Made by a program: the position numbers and the translations under genes. The notes under the pieces were generated by a model. It did no database searches. It was not told the DNA's origin and worked only from the letters and a program-made list of their open reading frames with translations. Positions 30,313-37,996 of a stretch of 64,000 bases of DNA are shown in pieces (position 1 is the stretch's first letter; each line of letters begins with the position of its first letter). The DNA is from Pseudomonadota bacterium. Its GTDB lineage: Bacteria; Pseudomonadota; Alphaproteobacteria; Rhizobiales; Xanthobacteraceae. Where the stretch lies: NCBI GenBank assembly GCA_023422775.1, contig JAFAGM010000140.1, positions 28,322 through 92,321 of the forward strand, in the 5' to 3' direction.

Positions 30313-31539
30313 ATGGCCCAGGCGGCACAACGCAGGCTGACGTCGATCGACGTCAGCGATCCCCAGCTTTATCAGGACGACACCTGGCGGCCGCTGTTCG
30401 AGCAATTGCGCCGCGATGATCCCGTGCATTATTGCGAGGCCTCGCCGTTCGGGTCGTACTGGTCGGTGACCCGCTACGACGACATCTTTGCGGTCGAACT
30501 CGACCACGCGACCTATTCGTCGAGTTCGGAGCTCGGCGGTATTCAGGTGGCCGACCAGCCGAAGGGACAGGAGCGCACCAGCTTCATCCGCATGGACCCG
30601 CCCGGGCATACCGCGCAGCGTCGAACCGTGGCACCGATCGTGGCGCCGTCCAATCTCGCCAATTTCGAGCCGCTGATCCGCAAGCGCACCTCGGATGTGC
30701 TGGATGCCTTGCCCCGCAACGAGACCTTCGACTGGGCCGAGCGTGTCTCGACCGATCTCACCAACATGATGCTGGCGACCCTGTTCGACTTCCCCTGGAA
30801 AGACCGGATGAAGCTGAGCTGGTGGTCCGACGTCGCCATTGCCAATGTGGATTCGCCAGACGCGGTGGTGCATTCGGAGGACGAACGTTACGACGAGATG
30901 CTGAAGATGGGCGAGTATTTCCGCAAATTGTGGAATGCGCGCGCCGATGCGCCGCCGACCTTCGATCTGGTCTCGATGCTCGCGCATTCGGAAGCGACGC
31001 GAAACCTGCAGGCGCGCGAGTTCATCGGCACGATCGGGCTCTTGATCGTCGGTGGCAACGACACCACCCGCAATTCCATGAGCGGCGGGCTGATGGCGCT
31101 GGTCGAGAACCCCGAACAATTCGAACTGGTGCGGGCGCGGCGCGAACTGATCCCGAACCTCGTCTCCGAGATCATCCGCTACCAGACGCCGGTGCTGCAC
31201 ATGCGCCGCACTGCTCGCCACGATACCGAGCTTGCCGGCCGCCGCATCGCCAAAGGCGACAAGGTGGTGATGTGGTACATCTCCGGCAACCGCGACGAAA
31301 CCAGGATCGACCGCGCCGATGAGTTCATCATCGACCGCCCCAAGCCGCGCCAGCATCTCGCCTTCGGCGCCGGCATCCACCGCTGTGTCGGCGACCGCCT
31401 CGCCGAACAGCAGATCCGCATCCTCTGGGAGGAAGTATTGAACCGCGACCTTCGCTTCGAGATCGTCAGTCCGCCGCAACGGCTCTATTCGAATTTCATC
31501 CGAGGTATCCGTACGCTGCCGGTGAGGATTGTGAGTTGA
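30313..31539 (+). CDS. Cytochrome P450 (CYP153-like)
   Basis: A soluble bacterial P450 of 408 residues. The oxygen-activation helix has GGNDTTRNSMSGG (247-259), the K-helix ExxR is EIIR, and the haem-binding loop FGAGIHRCVG places the axial thiolate at Cys358. The GGNDTTRNSMSG segment and the ending LAEQQIRILWEEVL resemble CYP153, the alkane and fatty-acid terminal hydroxylase group, but subfamily assignment from memory is tentative. The ATG at 30313 follows GGGAGGGAAG. No ferredoxin gene is adjacent. It diverges from the Baeyer-Villiger-type gene and precedes the GMC oxidoreductase, so the three may act in one oxidation route. Confidence 0.93.
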   Translation: MAQAAQRRLTSIDVSDPQLYQDDTWRPLFEQLRRDDPVHYCEASPFGSYWSVTRYDDIFAVELDHATYSSSSELGGIQVADQPKGQERTSFIRMDPPGHTAQRRTVAPIVAPSNLANFEPLIRKRTSDVLDALPRNETFDWAERVSTDLTNMMLATLFDFPWKDRMKLSWWSDVAIANVDSPDAVVHSEDERYDEMLKMGEYFRKLWNARADAPPTFDLVSMLAHSEATRNLQAREFIGTIGLLIVGGNDTTRNSMSGGLMALVENPEQFELVRARRELIPNLVSEIIRYQTPVLHMRRTARHDTELAGRRIAKGDKVVMWYISGNRDETRIDRADEFIIDRPKPRQHLAFGAGIHRCVGDRLAEQQIRILWEEVLNRDLRFEIVSPPQRLYSNFIRGIRTLPVRIVS

Positions 31540-31549
31540 CGCCCTATCC

Positions 31550-31633
31550 CGTCATCGCGAGCGCAGCGAAGCAATCCATTTCACGACTTACGGAGGCGTG
31601 GATTGATTCGTAGTTGCGCTCCTCGCAATGACG
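31550..31633. repeat. Palindromic repeat family A, copy 1
   Basis: An 84-base element with ends CGTCATCGCGAGCGCAGCG and CGCTCCTCGCAATGACG, roughly inverted, and an internal CAATCCA / TGGATTG pair. Two further copies occur at 31965 and 62986. It lies just upstream of the GIY-YIG gene. Confidence 0.88.
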
Positions 31634-31656
31634 GTGGAAAGATCTGAGGAACGCCC

Positions 31657-31944
31657 GTGAAGCAACCTTGCGTGTACATCATGGCTAACAAGCGTAATGG
31701 GACACTCTACACCGGCGTAACATCCAATCTGCCGAAGCGTGCCTTCGAACATCGGGAGGGGCTGGTGACCGGCTTTTCGAAGAAGTACGGCTGCAAGATG
31801 TTGGTATGGTACGAAGTGCACGAAAGCATGATCGAAGCAATCACGCGAGAAAAGCAGATCAAGGCGGGAAACCGGGCAAGGAAGCTGGCGTTGATCGAGG
31901 CGCTGAATCCGGCATGGAACGATCTCTACGAGTCGTTGATATGA
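31657..31944 (+). CDS. GIY-YIG nuclease family protein
   Basis: A small protein of 95 residues, essentially one GIY-YIG domain. The two strand motifs are VYI (residues 6-8) and LYTGVT (17-22); Arg28 follows in LPKRAFEHREG, and a Glu in AITREKQIK matches the family metal ligand. Such stand-alone domains (COG2827/UPF0213 group) are predicted DNA endonucleases of unknown role. The start is a GTG at 31657, the only start that keeps the first motif. The gene is bracketed within about 25 bases on each side by copies of repeat family A, which suggests that gene and repeat have travelled together or are functionally linked. Confidence 0.9.
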   Translation: MKQPCVYIMANKRNGTLYTGVTSNLPKRAFEHREGLVTGFSKKYGCKMLVWYEVHESMIEAITREKQIKAGNRARKLALIEALNPAWNDLYESLI

Positions 31945-31964
31945 TGTTGCCCGGACCCCATCCC

Positions 31965-32048
31965 CGTCATTGCGAGGAGCGCAGCGACGAAGCAATCCAG
32001 ACCTCCGCAAGCCGCGAAATGGATTGCTTCGCTTCGCTCGCAATGACG
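31965..32048. repeat. Palindromic repeat family A, copy 2
   Basis: The second copy of the 84-base element, with ends CGTCATTGCGAGGAGCGC and GCTTCGCTCGCAATGACG. It begins 20 bases after the GIY-YIG stop and ends 20 bases before the GMC oxidoreductase start. Confidence 0.88.
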
Positions 32049-32068
32049 AAAGAGAGAGTCGAGAAAGA

Positions 32069-33670
32069 ATGAAGCACGATCCCGTTGACGTCCTCATCAT
32101 CGGCGCCGGGGCCTCCGGCGCGGCCGTGGCCTGGAGCCTGGCCGACACCAAAATGCACATCCTCTGTCTCGACCAGGGCGGCTGGATGAATCCGTCGGAA
32201 TATCCCAGCACCGGCCGCGATTGGGAGGCGAAGTTCTATGGCGAATGGTCGACCAGCCCGAATGTCCGCGGCCGGCCCGAGGACTATCCGATCAATGACG
32301 ACAATTCGCCGATCAAGGTCGTGAACTTCAACGCCGTCGGCGGCTCGACGGTGATGTACACCGCGCACTGGCCGCGGCTGCATCCAAGCGACTTCAAGGT
32401 GAGGACGCTCGACGGCGTCGCCGACGACTGGCCGATCGACTACGACGCGCTCACCCCGTTCTTCGAGGAGAACGACCGCATGATGGGCGTGTCGGGCCTG
32501 TCGGGCGATCCGCTGTCGCCGCTGACGCACCCGCCGATGCCGCCGCAGCCGCTCGGTCTTTCAGGTCCGCTGATCGGCAACGCGATGAACAAGCTCGGCT
32601 GGCACTGGTGGCCGTCGGACACGACAGTGGCGACCACGGACTACGAGGGCCGGGCGCGCTGCATCAACCTCGGCCACTGCACGCCGGCCTGCGCGCAGGG
32701 CGCCAAGGCCTCGACCGATATCACCTATTGGCCGCACGCGATCCGCGCGGGGGTCGAGGTCAAGACCCATTGCAGGGTGCGCGAGATCCTCACCAACGAG
32801 CACGGCATGGCCTCGGGCGTGGTGTACTACGACAAGGACGGCGTCGAGCAGTTCCAGCCGGCCGAAGTCGTCATCATCGCCTGCAACGGCGTCGGCACGC
32901 CGCGGCTGCTGTTGAACTCGGTCTCCAGCCGCTTCCCGAATGGCCTCGCCAATTCGTCCGGCCTGGTCGGCAAGAACCTGATGTTCCACCCGTATGCGCA
33001 GATCTACGGCTTCGTGAAGGAGCCGACCGACTCAAATCGCGCGCCGCCGACCTGCCTGTGGAGCAAGCAGTTCTACGATACGGATCTGTCGCGCGGTTTC
33101 GTCCGGGGTTACGGCATCCAGTTCGGCCGCGGCGCCGGGCCTGTGTTCGAAGCGGTCGCGAGCGAGCAGAAGGGCATCCTGCCGTGGGGTGCGGATCATC
33201 ATCGCGTCTTCCGCAGGCTCAACGGTCATCGGCTCGCGGTATCAGCGATCTGCGAGGACCTGCCCGAGGAGCATAATCGCGTGACGCTTGATCCCGTGCT
33301 GAAGGACGGTCACGGAATCCCTGCGCCGAAGATCGACTACACGATCAGCGCCAACAGCCGGAAGATGATGGACCACGGGCTGGCGCGCGGCCGGGAGATT
33401 CTCGAAGCTGCCGGCGCTACCGACATCTGCATCAACGACCCGATCCCATGGGGCGGCTGGCATCTGCTCGGCACCGCACGGATGGGGACTGATCCCGCGC
33501 GCTCCGTGGTCAACGAATGGGGTCGCTCGCACGACGTGAAGAACCTCTTTATCGTCGACGGCAGCGTGTTCGTGACGTCGGGCGGCGTGAACCCGACCTC
33601 GACCATACAGGCGATCGCGCTCTACATCGCCGACCAGATGAAGCAACGCCTCGCCAACCTCTTTGATTGA
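32069..33670 (+). CDS. GMC family oxidoreductase
   Basis: A protein of 533 residues with the glucose-methanol-choline layout: FAD motif VLIIGAGASGAAVAW at the N-terminus, the second family block AVGGSTVMYTAHWPRLHPSD, a cysteine-bearing stretch GHCTPACAQGAKASTD, and the C-terminal GGWHLLGTARMGTDP with the likely catalytic His, ending in GGVNPTSTIQAIALYIA. It resembles the large subunit of membrane-linked gluconate/alcohol dehydrogenases more than H2O2-producing oxidases. The next gene supports this, since it encodes a small-subunit-like protein seven bases downstream. It may oxidise an alcohol made by the nearby P450. Confidence 0.9.
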   Translation: MKHDPVDVLIIGAGASGAAVAWSLADTKMHILCLDQGGWMNPSEYPSTGRDWEAKFYGEWSTSPNVRGRPEDYPINDDNSPIKVVNFNAVGGSTVMYTAHWPRLHPSDFKVRTLDGVADDWPIDYDALTPFFEENDRMMGVSGLSGDPLSPLTHPPMPPQPLGLSGPLIGNAMNKLGWHWWPSDTTVATTDYEGRARCINLGHCTPACAQGAKASTDITYWPHAIRAGVEVKTHCRVREILTNEHGMASGVVYYDKDGVEQFQPAEVVIIACNGVGTPRLLLNSVSSRFPNGLANSSGLVGKNLMFHPYAQIYGFVKEPTDSNRAPPTCLWSKQFYDTDLSRGFVRGYGIQFGRGAGPVFEAVASEQKGILPWGADHHRVFRRLNGHRLAVSAICEDLPEEHNRVTLDPVLKDGHGIPAPKIDYTISANSRKMMDHGLARGREILEAAGATDICINDPIPWGGWHLLGTARMGTDPARSVVNEWGRSHDVKNLFIVDGSVFVTSGGVNPTSTIQAIALYIADQMKQRLANLFD

Positions 33671-33677
33671 GACCGCC

Positions 33678-34127
33678 ATGTCCGTAAGCATTGAACTGAC
33701 CCGGGCCCAACGCAACGATCTGCGCACCATTGCTGCGATGATCATTCCCGCCAGCGACGAGTACAAGTTGCCCGGCGCCGACGATCCCGTGATCCACGCC
33801 GACATGCTGGCGACCCTCGGCCGCGACACCGCGCAAGTGGCGCAGGCGCTCGATCATCTCGCGCGCCTCGCCGGCCAGCCGCTGGCCGAACTCGACCCGG
33901 CCAAGCGCGATGCCGTTGCAACCGAGTTCCGCGCTACGGGCGGCGGCGCGGCGGCGACGCTCGTCCGCGTCGTCCTGCAATGCTACTACCGCGACGATCG
34001 CGTGCTGCGTTCGCTCGGGCTCGAACTGCGTGCGCCGTTCCCGAAGGGTCATACGCTGGAGCAGGGCGACTGGGCGCTGCTCGATCCCGTCAGGGCACGG
34101 TCGGGGACGCTCCGGCGGGCGCAGTAA
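33678..34127 (+). CDS. Gluconate 2-dehydrogenase subunit 3-like protein
   Basis: 149 residues. The N-terminal LTRAQRNDLRTIAAMIIPAS is characteristic of the small subunit family that accompanies GMC-type dehydrogenases (gluconate 2-dehydrogenase subunit 3). The rest is helical. No obvious Tat signal is seen, unlike many members, so the complex may be cytoplasmic. It starts seven bases after the GMC gene and probably forms a complex with that product. Confidence 0.78.
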   Translation: MSVSIELTRAQRNDLRTIAAMIIPASDEYKLPGADDPVIHADMLATLGRDTAQVAQALDHLARLAGQPLAELDPAKRDAVATEFRATGGGAAATLVRVVLQCYYRDDRVLRSLGLELRAPFPKGHTLEQGDWALLDPVRARSGTLRRAQ

Positions 34128-34173
34128 TCCAACTCAAGCTCCTCACCATGAGGGAATAGCGATGGGGGCATGA

Positions 34174-34344
34174 CTGACAGGCCGTCACGGCTACGTCCGG
34201 CGTGCCTTCATCGGCGTCGACGACCTGATCCGCGCCCTCGACCGCGACCGCATCGGCCGTACGCTCTCGATGGATGTGCTGCGGATGGGAAGGTTGTGCG
34301 CGATCGACATCCATCCGGTGGAGCGGAAGCCGGCGAAGCAGTGA
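34174..34344 (+). pseudogene. Remnant of a trypsin-like/PDZ serine protease (C-terminal end)
   Basis: This short frame reads GYVRRAFIGV and then directly DDLIRALDRDRIGRTLSMDV, ending in DIHPVERKPAKQ and a stop. Both parts resemble the end of the protease domain and the end of the PDZ domain of HtrA-like (S1C) proteases, with the PDZ core deleted between them and the catalytic domain missing. There is no start codon with a ribosome site. A partial copy of repeat family B precedes it (around 34137-34154) and a full copy follows. I judge it a decayed fragment; the similarity is from memory. Confidence 0.45.
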
Positions 34345-34353
34345 TATGTCAAA

Positions 34354-34483
34354 CCCTCATGGTGAGGAGCGCGGAAACGCGCGTCTCCGGACGATGCTTC
34401 GCATCGCCGTGAGAACCATGAGGCCGCAGTCGGGCCTGCATCCTTCGAGACGCGGCGCGAGCGCCGCTCCTCAGGATGAGGGG
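34354..34483. repeat. Palindromic repeat family B, copy 1
   Basis: An element of about 130 bases with segments CCCTCATGGTGAGGAGCGC, GAACCATGAGGC, CATCCTTCGAGACGC and GCTCCTCAGGATGAGGGG, forming nested inverted repeats. Related copies are at 46514 and 54989. Confidence 0.85.
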
Positions 34484-34492
34484 AGAGAGGCG

Positions 34493-35275
34493 CTACTGCC
34501 GCAACGCCGCCAGCAATTCGTCCGGCGCTTCGGCCATGATCATGTGGCCAGCGCCCGGCACGACGATCGTGCGCGCATTCGGCGTTGCCGCCGCGAGAGT
34601 CTTGCCCGCCTTCGCAGGCGTCATCATGTCGCGCTCGCCGAGGATGAAGGTGGCGGGCACCTTGACCTGCGCGGCGGCCGCGAGCGCGTTCTGATACGAG
34701 TTGCAGGCGTTCAGGTCGTTGTAGAGCACGCCCGGCCGCGTCTGCTGCAGCACGCGCTGCGCGCCCTGATGCATCCATAGTCCCGGAGCGAGGCTGCCGC
34801 CGAGTTCGGCCTTGAAGCCGAGGCCCCAGATCGAGACCATGTCGATGGCATCGGGGCTGTTGGCCTCGGCGGCCTTGAGCAGATCGGGCCCCACCGTCAT
34901 CGCGGCGGCGGTGCCGATCAGGCTGAGGCCCGAGACCTTGTCGGGATGCCGCGCCGACGTCTCCAGCGCGATCAGCGATCCCATCGAGTGGCCGACGAGC
35001 CTGGCCTTCGGCGCGCGGGCGGCGTCGAGCAGGGCTGCGGTCCAGTCGGCCATGTCGGCGATGGTTGGAAGCGGGCTGCCTCCCGAGCGGCCGTGGCCCG
35101 GAAGATCAGGCGCCAGCACGGAATAGCCGTGATGCGAGAACCAGCGGCTGTGCAGCGCCCAGGTCGAATGATCGAACCCGGCGCCGTGCAGCATCACGAC
35201 CGCGGGCAGCGAGGGATCGAACGGACGGCCGCCGGTGGCAACGAAGACATCGGCATCATTGACGGACAGCTTCAT
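34493..35275 (-). CDS. Alpha/beta hydrolase
   Basis: A 260-residue alpha/beta-hydrolase fold protein. The oxyanion segment is LHGAGFDHSTW, the nucleophile elbow GHSMGS carries Ser97, the acid is Asp216 (LGERDMMTP) and the base is His244 (GAGHMIM). The intact triad predicts an active esterase, lipase or C-C hydrolase of unknown substrate. It begins three bases after the stop of the O-acetylhomoserine sulfhydrylase gene, so the two are co-transcribed. Confidence 0.9.
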   Translation of the reverse strand: MKLSVNDADVFVATGGRPFDPSLPAVVMLHGAGFDHSTWALHSRWFSHHGYSVLAPDLPGHGRSGGSPLPTIADMADWTAALLDAARAPKARLVGHSMGSLIALETSARHPDKVSGLSLIGTAAAMTVGPDLLKAAEANSPDAIDMVSIWGLGFKAELGGSLAPGLWMHQGAQRVLQQTRPGVLYNDLNACNSYQNALAAAAQVKVPATFILGERDMMTPAKAGKTLAAATPNARTIVVPGAGHMIMAEAPDELLAALRQ

Positions 35276-35278
35276 GAT

Positions 35279-36574
35279 TCAAACCCTCTGCGACGCGCGA
35301 AGCGCCTGGCCGAGATCGTCGATGATGTCGGACACGCTTTCGATCCCGACCGACAGCCGTACCAGCTCCTCGCCGATGCCCGCCGCCTTCAACTGCGCGG
35401 CATCCATCTGCTGATGCGTCGTGCTCGCCGGGTGAATGACCAGCGTCTTGGCGTCGCCGACATTGGCGAGGTGGCTGATCATTCGCAGCGATTCAATGAA
35501 TTTCTTGCCCGCCGCACGGCCGCCCTTGATGCCGAACGAGACGATCGATCCGGCGCCGCGCGGCAGCAACTGCTTGGCGAGCTGATGGTCGGGATGATTT
35601 TCGAGCGCCGGATGCAGCACCCAGTCGACCGCCTTGTTGGCGGTCAGCGCCTCGAGCACCGCCAACGTATTGCTCATGTGACGTTCCATGCGGACGCCGA
35701 GCGTCTCGACGCCCTGCAGCAACTGGAACGCGTTGGTCGGCGACAGGCAGGCGCCGAAATCGCGCAACCCCTCGGTGCGCGCGCGCATGATGAAGGCGGC
35801 CTGGCCGAACTGCTCGTCGAAGACGATGCCGTGATAGCCGGCATACGGCTCGGTGAGCTGCGGGAACTTGCCCGAGGCGTGCCAGTCGAACCGGCCGCCA
35901 TCGACGATGACGCCGCCGATCGCGATGCCATGGCCGCCGATCCATTTAGTCGCCGAGTTCATCACGAGGTCGGCGCCGAGCTCGATCGGACGGCTCAGGA
36001 ACGGGGTCGCAAATGTATTGTCGATCAGCAGCGGTATCCCGGCGTCGTGTGCGATTCTCGCGACTGCCGGGATATCGAGCACCTCGAGCCCGGGATTGCC
36101 GATGGTCTCGCCGATCACCAGCCGCGTGTTCGGCTTGATCGCTGCGCGGAACTCGTCGAGCGCGCGCGGCTTGACGAAGGTGGTGGTGATGCCGAAGCGC
36201 GGCAGCGTGTGCGCCAAGAGGTTGATGGTGCCGCCATAGAGCGAGGCGGAGGCGACGATATGGTCGCCGGCGTTGAGGATGGTGGCGATCGCCAGATGCA
36301 GCGCGGCCATGCCGCTTGCCGTGCAGATGGCGCCGACGCCGGCTTCCAGCGCGGCGAGCCGCTCCTCGAGCACGGCGGTCGTCGGATTGGAAATGCGGGT
36401 ATAGATGTGTCCGGCGCGTTCCAGGTTGAACAGCGCCGCCGCGTGGTCGGAATCCTGGAAGACGTAGGACGTGGTCTGGTAGATCGGAACGGCGCGGGCG
36501 CCGGTCGCGGGATCCGGGCGCTGGCCGGCGTGCAGGCTCAGGGTCTCAAAGGCAGGCGGCTTGGGTGCGGGCAT
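35279..36574 (-). CDS. metY: O-acetylhomoserine sulfhydrylase (aminocarboxypropyltransferase)
   Basis: A PLP enzyme of 431 residues from the Cys/Met metabolism family. It opens with FETLSLHAGQRPDPATGARAV, has YTRISNPTTAVLEERLAALE, the phosphate-binding TASGMAALHLA, and the Schiff-base Lys210 in NSATKWIGGHG. The length and the extra loop typical of MetY (about 430 residues against about 390 for MetB/MetC) favour O-acetylhomoserine sulfhydrylase, which makes homocysteine from O-acetylhomoserine and sulfide. The gene starts 48 bases downstream of pncB, in the same direction. Confidence 0.9.
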   Translation of the reverse strand: MPAPKPPAFETLSLHAGQRPDPATGARAVPIYQTTSYVFQDSDHAAALFNLERAGHIYTRISNPTTAVLEERLAALEAGVGAICTASGMAALHLAIATILNAGDHIVASASLYGGTINLLAHTLPRFGITTTFVKPRALDEFRAAIKPNTRLVIGETIGNPGLEVLDIPAVARIAHDAGIPLLIDNTFATPFLSRPIELGADLVMNSATKWIGGHGIAIGGVIVDGGRFDWHASGKFPQLTEPYAGYHGIVFDEQFGQAAFIMRARTEGLRDFGACLSPTNAFQLLQGVETLGVRMERHMSNTLAVLEALTANKAVDWVLHPALENHPDHQLAKQLLPRGAGSIVSFGIKGGRAAGKKFIESLRMISHLANVGDAKTLVIHPASTTHQQMDAAQLKAAGIGEELVRLSVGIESVSDIIDDLGQALRASQRV

Positions 36575-36622
36575 GCGGGGCTCGTCAGGTCGATAGGTGG
36601 CTGGAAAAGTCTAGTCGCAGGC

Positions 36623-37927
36623 TCAGACGTGCACGGCGGTGCGGACGCGCCCGGCATTGCCGAACACGCGCAGATAGCGTTCGACCTCGGCGGGGCTGCC
36701 GGTGGCCTTCTCGGGATTATCGGACAGCTTGACCGCCGGCCGTCCATCGACCGACGTCACCTTGCAGACCAGCGAGATCGGATCGAGATCGGCGGAACCG
36801 TCAGGCGCGCAGCCGACGAAATCATTGGTGAGGTTCGTGCCCCAGCCGAACGAGATGCGCACGCGTCCGGAAAAATGCCGATAGGTTTCCTCGATCGAGC
36901 CGACATCCATGCCGTCGGAGAAAACCAGAAGCTTCTCGCGGGGATCGCGGCCCTTCTGCTTCCACCACTTGATAATGTCCTCGCCGGCGGTGATCGGCGG
37001 CGCGCTGTCCGGGCGGAAGCCGGTCCAGTCGGCGACCCAGTCCGGCGCGTCGCGCAGGAACGGTTTGGTGCCGAAGGCGTCGGGAAGGGCAATCAGCAGG
37101 TTGCCGCCATAGGTATGGCGCCATTGGTCGAGGATCCGATACGGCGCCCAGCGCAACTCCTCGTCGGAATTCGCCAGCGCCGCCGCGACCATCGGCAGTT
37201 CATGGGCGTTGGTGCCGATCGCTTCGAGATCGTTGTCCATCGCCAGCAGCACGTTGGAGGTGCCGGTAAAGGAGGAGCCGAGCCCCTCCTTCACAGCCTC
37301 GACGCACCAGCGCTGCCACAGATGGCCATGGCGGCGGCGGGTGCCGAAATCCGACAAGCGCAATCCTTCGAGTTTGCGCAGCCGCTCGACCTTGGACCAA
37401 AGCTTGGCCTTGGCGCGCGCGTAGAGCACGTCGAGCACGAAGCGGCCCTGTCCCTTGGTCGCCTGCCGCGAACGCAATTCGTTCATGATCGCGAGCGCCG
37501 GGATCTCCCACATCGTGGTGTGGGTCCAAGGGCCGTGAAAGTGCAGCTCGTACTGGCCGTCTACCTTGCGCAATTCGTATTCGGGCAGGCGGAAGCTGGA
37601 AAGCCAGTGGATGAAGCCCGGCGAGAACATCTGGGTCTTGCCATAGAACGTATTGCCGGCGAGCCAGATCAGTTCCTTCTTGGTGAAGCGGATGGTGCGC
37701 GCATGGTCGAGTTGGGCACGCAGTTCGTCCTCATCGATGATCTCGCCAAGCCGGACGTGCCTGGTGCGGTTGATCACCGAAAAGGTGACGCGCTGATCCG
37801 GGTAGAACTCGCGGATCATCTGCAGCATCAGCAGCTTGTAGAAGTCGGTATCGAGCAGGCTGCGCACGATCGGGTCGAGCCGCCAGCCGTGATTATAGGT
37901 CCGGGATGCAATATCGGTCACTGCCAT
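36623..37927 (-). CDS. pncB: Nicotinate phosphoribosyltransferase
   Basis: A 434-residue cytosolic enzyme that joins nicotinate to PRPP to form nicotinate mononucleotide in NAD salvage. The N-terminal block SLLDTDFYKLLMLQMIREFY, the middle FGTRRRHGHLWQRWCVEAV, SFTGTSNVLLA and VFSDGMDVGSIEETYRHF are all strongly typical of PncB. The ATG at 37927 gives the normal length. It stands 69 bases downstream of the large molybdenum hydroxylase gene on the same strand. That enzyme, by its type, should hydroxylate nicotinate, so two enzymes competing for one substrate appear to be encoded side by side. Confidence 0.93.
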   Translation of the reverse strand: MAVTDIASRTYNHGWRLDPIVRSLLDTDFYKLLMLQMIREFYPDQRVTFSVINRTRHVRLGEIIDEDELRAQLDHARTIRFTKKELIWLAGNTFYGKTQMFSPGFIHWLSSFRLPEYELRKVDGQYELHFHGPWTHTTMWEIPALAIMNELRSRQATKGQGRFVLDVLYARAKAKLWSKVERLRKLEGLRLSDFGTRRRHGHLWQRWCVEAVKEGLGSSFTGTSNVLLAMDNDLEAIGTNAHELPMVAAALANSDEELRWAPYRILDQWRHTYGGNLLIALPDAFGTKPFLRDAPDWVADWTGFRPDSAPPITAGEDIIKWWKQKGRDPREKLLVFSDGMDVGSIEETYRHFSGRVRISFGWGTNLTNDFVGCAPDGSADLDPISLVCKVTSVDGRPAVKLSDNPEKATGSPAEVERYLRVFGNAGRVRTAVHV

Positions 37928-37996
37928 GGCGGAACTCTACCGTGCCGGGGGCCGCCCAACCAGTGGGTTTTGGCGGCGGCATGGCAGGTCAGCGCG

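Noticed and set aside
28702..31539. Apparent giant P450 fusion reading back through the flavoprotein gene
   Set aside because: The first 537 codons are antisense to the Baeyer-Villiger-type gene. The P450 starts at 30313 with its own ribosome site.
31550..32048. CRISPR array or IS element around the GIY-YIG gene
   Set aside because: Only two palindromic copies about 330 bases apart, no regular spacers, no transposase and no visible target duplication.
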